From: an uncultured Flavobacterium sp.
Lineage (GTDB): Bacteria; Bacteroidota; Bacteroidia; Flavobacteriales; Flavobacteriaceae
Length of the DNA stretch: 64,000 nucleotides
Direction: 5' to 3'
Assembly: GCA_937773775.1 (NCBI GenBank)
Contig: CALJVL010000024.1
Location: 62,001 to 126,000 of the forward strand
Shown: positions 63,748 through 64,000 of the stretch, piece by piece
How the letters are laid out: each line of letters begins with the position of its first letter
Numbering within the stretch: position 1 is the first letter of the stretch
Made by a program: the position numbers and the translations under genes
The notes under the pieces: model-generated
The model's input: the letters and a program-made list of their open reading frames with translations, nothing else
The model's database searches: none
What the model was told of the DNA's origin: nothing

Positions 63748-64000
63748 ATGAAAAAAACACTGCTTTCTTTTGTATTGCTTTTGGCTGTGATTGCTGTAAA
63801 TGCTCAGGAGTTTACAAAAGATACCACAAAGCTTTGGTCAAAAAAAGGAAACATATCCTTACTTTTTAACCAATCCGCGTACAACAAACAGTGGCTTGGT
63901 GGTGGAACATCGAACATTGCAGGGAATTTTAGCTTAAATTATGACTTCAATTATAAAAAAGGAGACGTCGTTTGGGATAACAAATTTATTGCTGCGTACG
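63748..64000 (+). CDS. DUF3078 domain protein, partial (runs off the window)
   Basis: Starts at an ATG at 63748 and is open to the window end (84 codons visible). A signal peptide (about 1-19, ending VNAQ) is followed by LFNQSAYNKQWLGGGTSNIA and NYDFNYKKGDVVWDNKF, the N-terminal pattern of DUF3078 outer-membrane-type proteins in Bacteroidetes. It follows the DUF2480 gene by 21 bases, so it may be co-transcribed. The C-terminus is not in the window. Confidence 0.8.
   Translation, partial: MKKTLLSFVLLLAVIAVNAQEFTKDTTKLWSKKGNISLLFNQSAYNKQWLGGGTSNIAGNFSLNYDFNYKKGDVVWDNKFIAAY

Overview
The window looks like chromosomal DNA from a member of the Flavobacteriaceae, most likely Flavobacterium or a close relative. 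It is AT-rich. Many genes are preceded by a TAnnTTTG box, the -7 element of Bacteroidetes promoters. It encodes the type IX secretion protein PorZ, a complete Bacteroides-aerotolerance (Bat) operon, a SusC-type TonB-dependent receptor and a flavobacterial SUF operon. I found no rRNA, tRNA, prophage or CRISPR array.

Layout. 1-5.9 kb: porZ (broken), gdhA, an outer-membrane barrel protein and a PLP trans-sulfuration enzyme with a frameshifted end. 5.9-17.7 kb: a decayed DUF4163/DUF3298 gene, then DinB, ArsC-like and EamA genes; the yicC-gmk-nadD run; a LysR regulator divergent from a DJ-1/PfpI protein and an iron alcohol dehydrogenase; then gpsA, pheS and cvpA. 17.7-27 kb: moxR, a DUF58 protein, a large two-TM protein, batA, batB, batC, batD and batE, all on the minus strand. 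27-34.5 kb: an aldo/keto reductase, an SDR, a DUF4382 lipoprotein, an AlbA_2 protein, a PPP-type phosphatase, a SAM hydroxide adenosyltransferase and an intact IS30-family element with visible inverted repeats. 34.6-48.5 kb: a TonB receptor, ALDH7, a nonsense-interrupted class II cAMP phosphodiesterase, 3-hydroxyanthranilate dioxygenase, a nuclease/phosphatase, an LD-carboxypeptidase, YraN, an ACT-like protein and mfd. 48.7-54.8 kb: a threonine-dehydrogenase-type epimerase, two gene remnants, an M1 aminopeptidase and an S8 protease (both frameshifted), and an MBL hydrolase. 55-64 kb: SUF iron-sulfur assembly (SufA-like, sufB frameshifted, sufC, sufD; then sufS, a small lipoprotein, sufE, a DUF59 protein and a DUF2480 protein), interrupted by a minus-strand serine hydrolase, and finally a partial DUF3078 gene.

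The most notable signal is the number of interrupted genes. Six otherwise healthy genes (porZ, the trans-sulfuration enzyme, the DUF4382 gene, the M1 peptidase, the S8 peptidase and sufB) contain eight single-base surpluses between them, and I found no single-base deficit in any of them. Removing one base at each place restores uninterrupted family-like proteins. This one-sided pattern suggests sequencing or assembly insertions rather than biology. By contrast, the DUF4163 gene, the small membrane-protein gene and the duplicated M1 tail carry mixed lesions (stops and deletions) and look like real decay. porZ and the phosphodiesterase also carry in-frame nonsense codons that indels cannot explain.

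I did not find a convincing previously undescribed system. The best leads are a two-copy hairpin repeat family at gene 3' ends, an unexplained 0.5 kb stretch before the phosphatase, and the dead tandem copy of the M1 peptidase.
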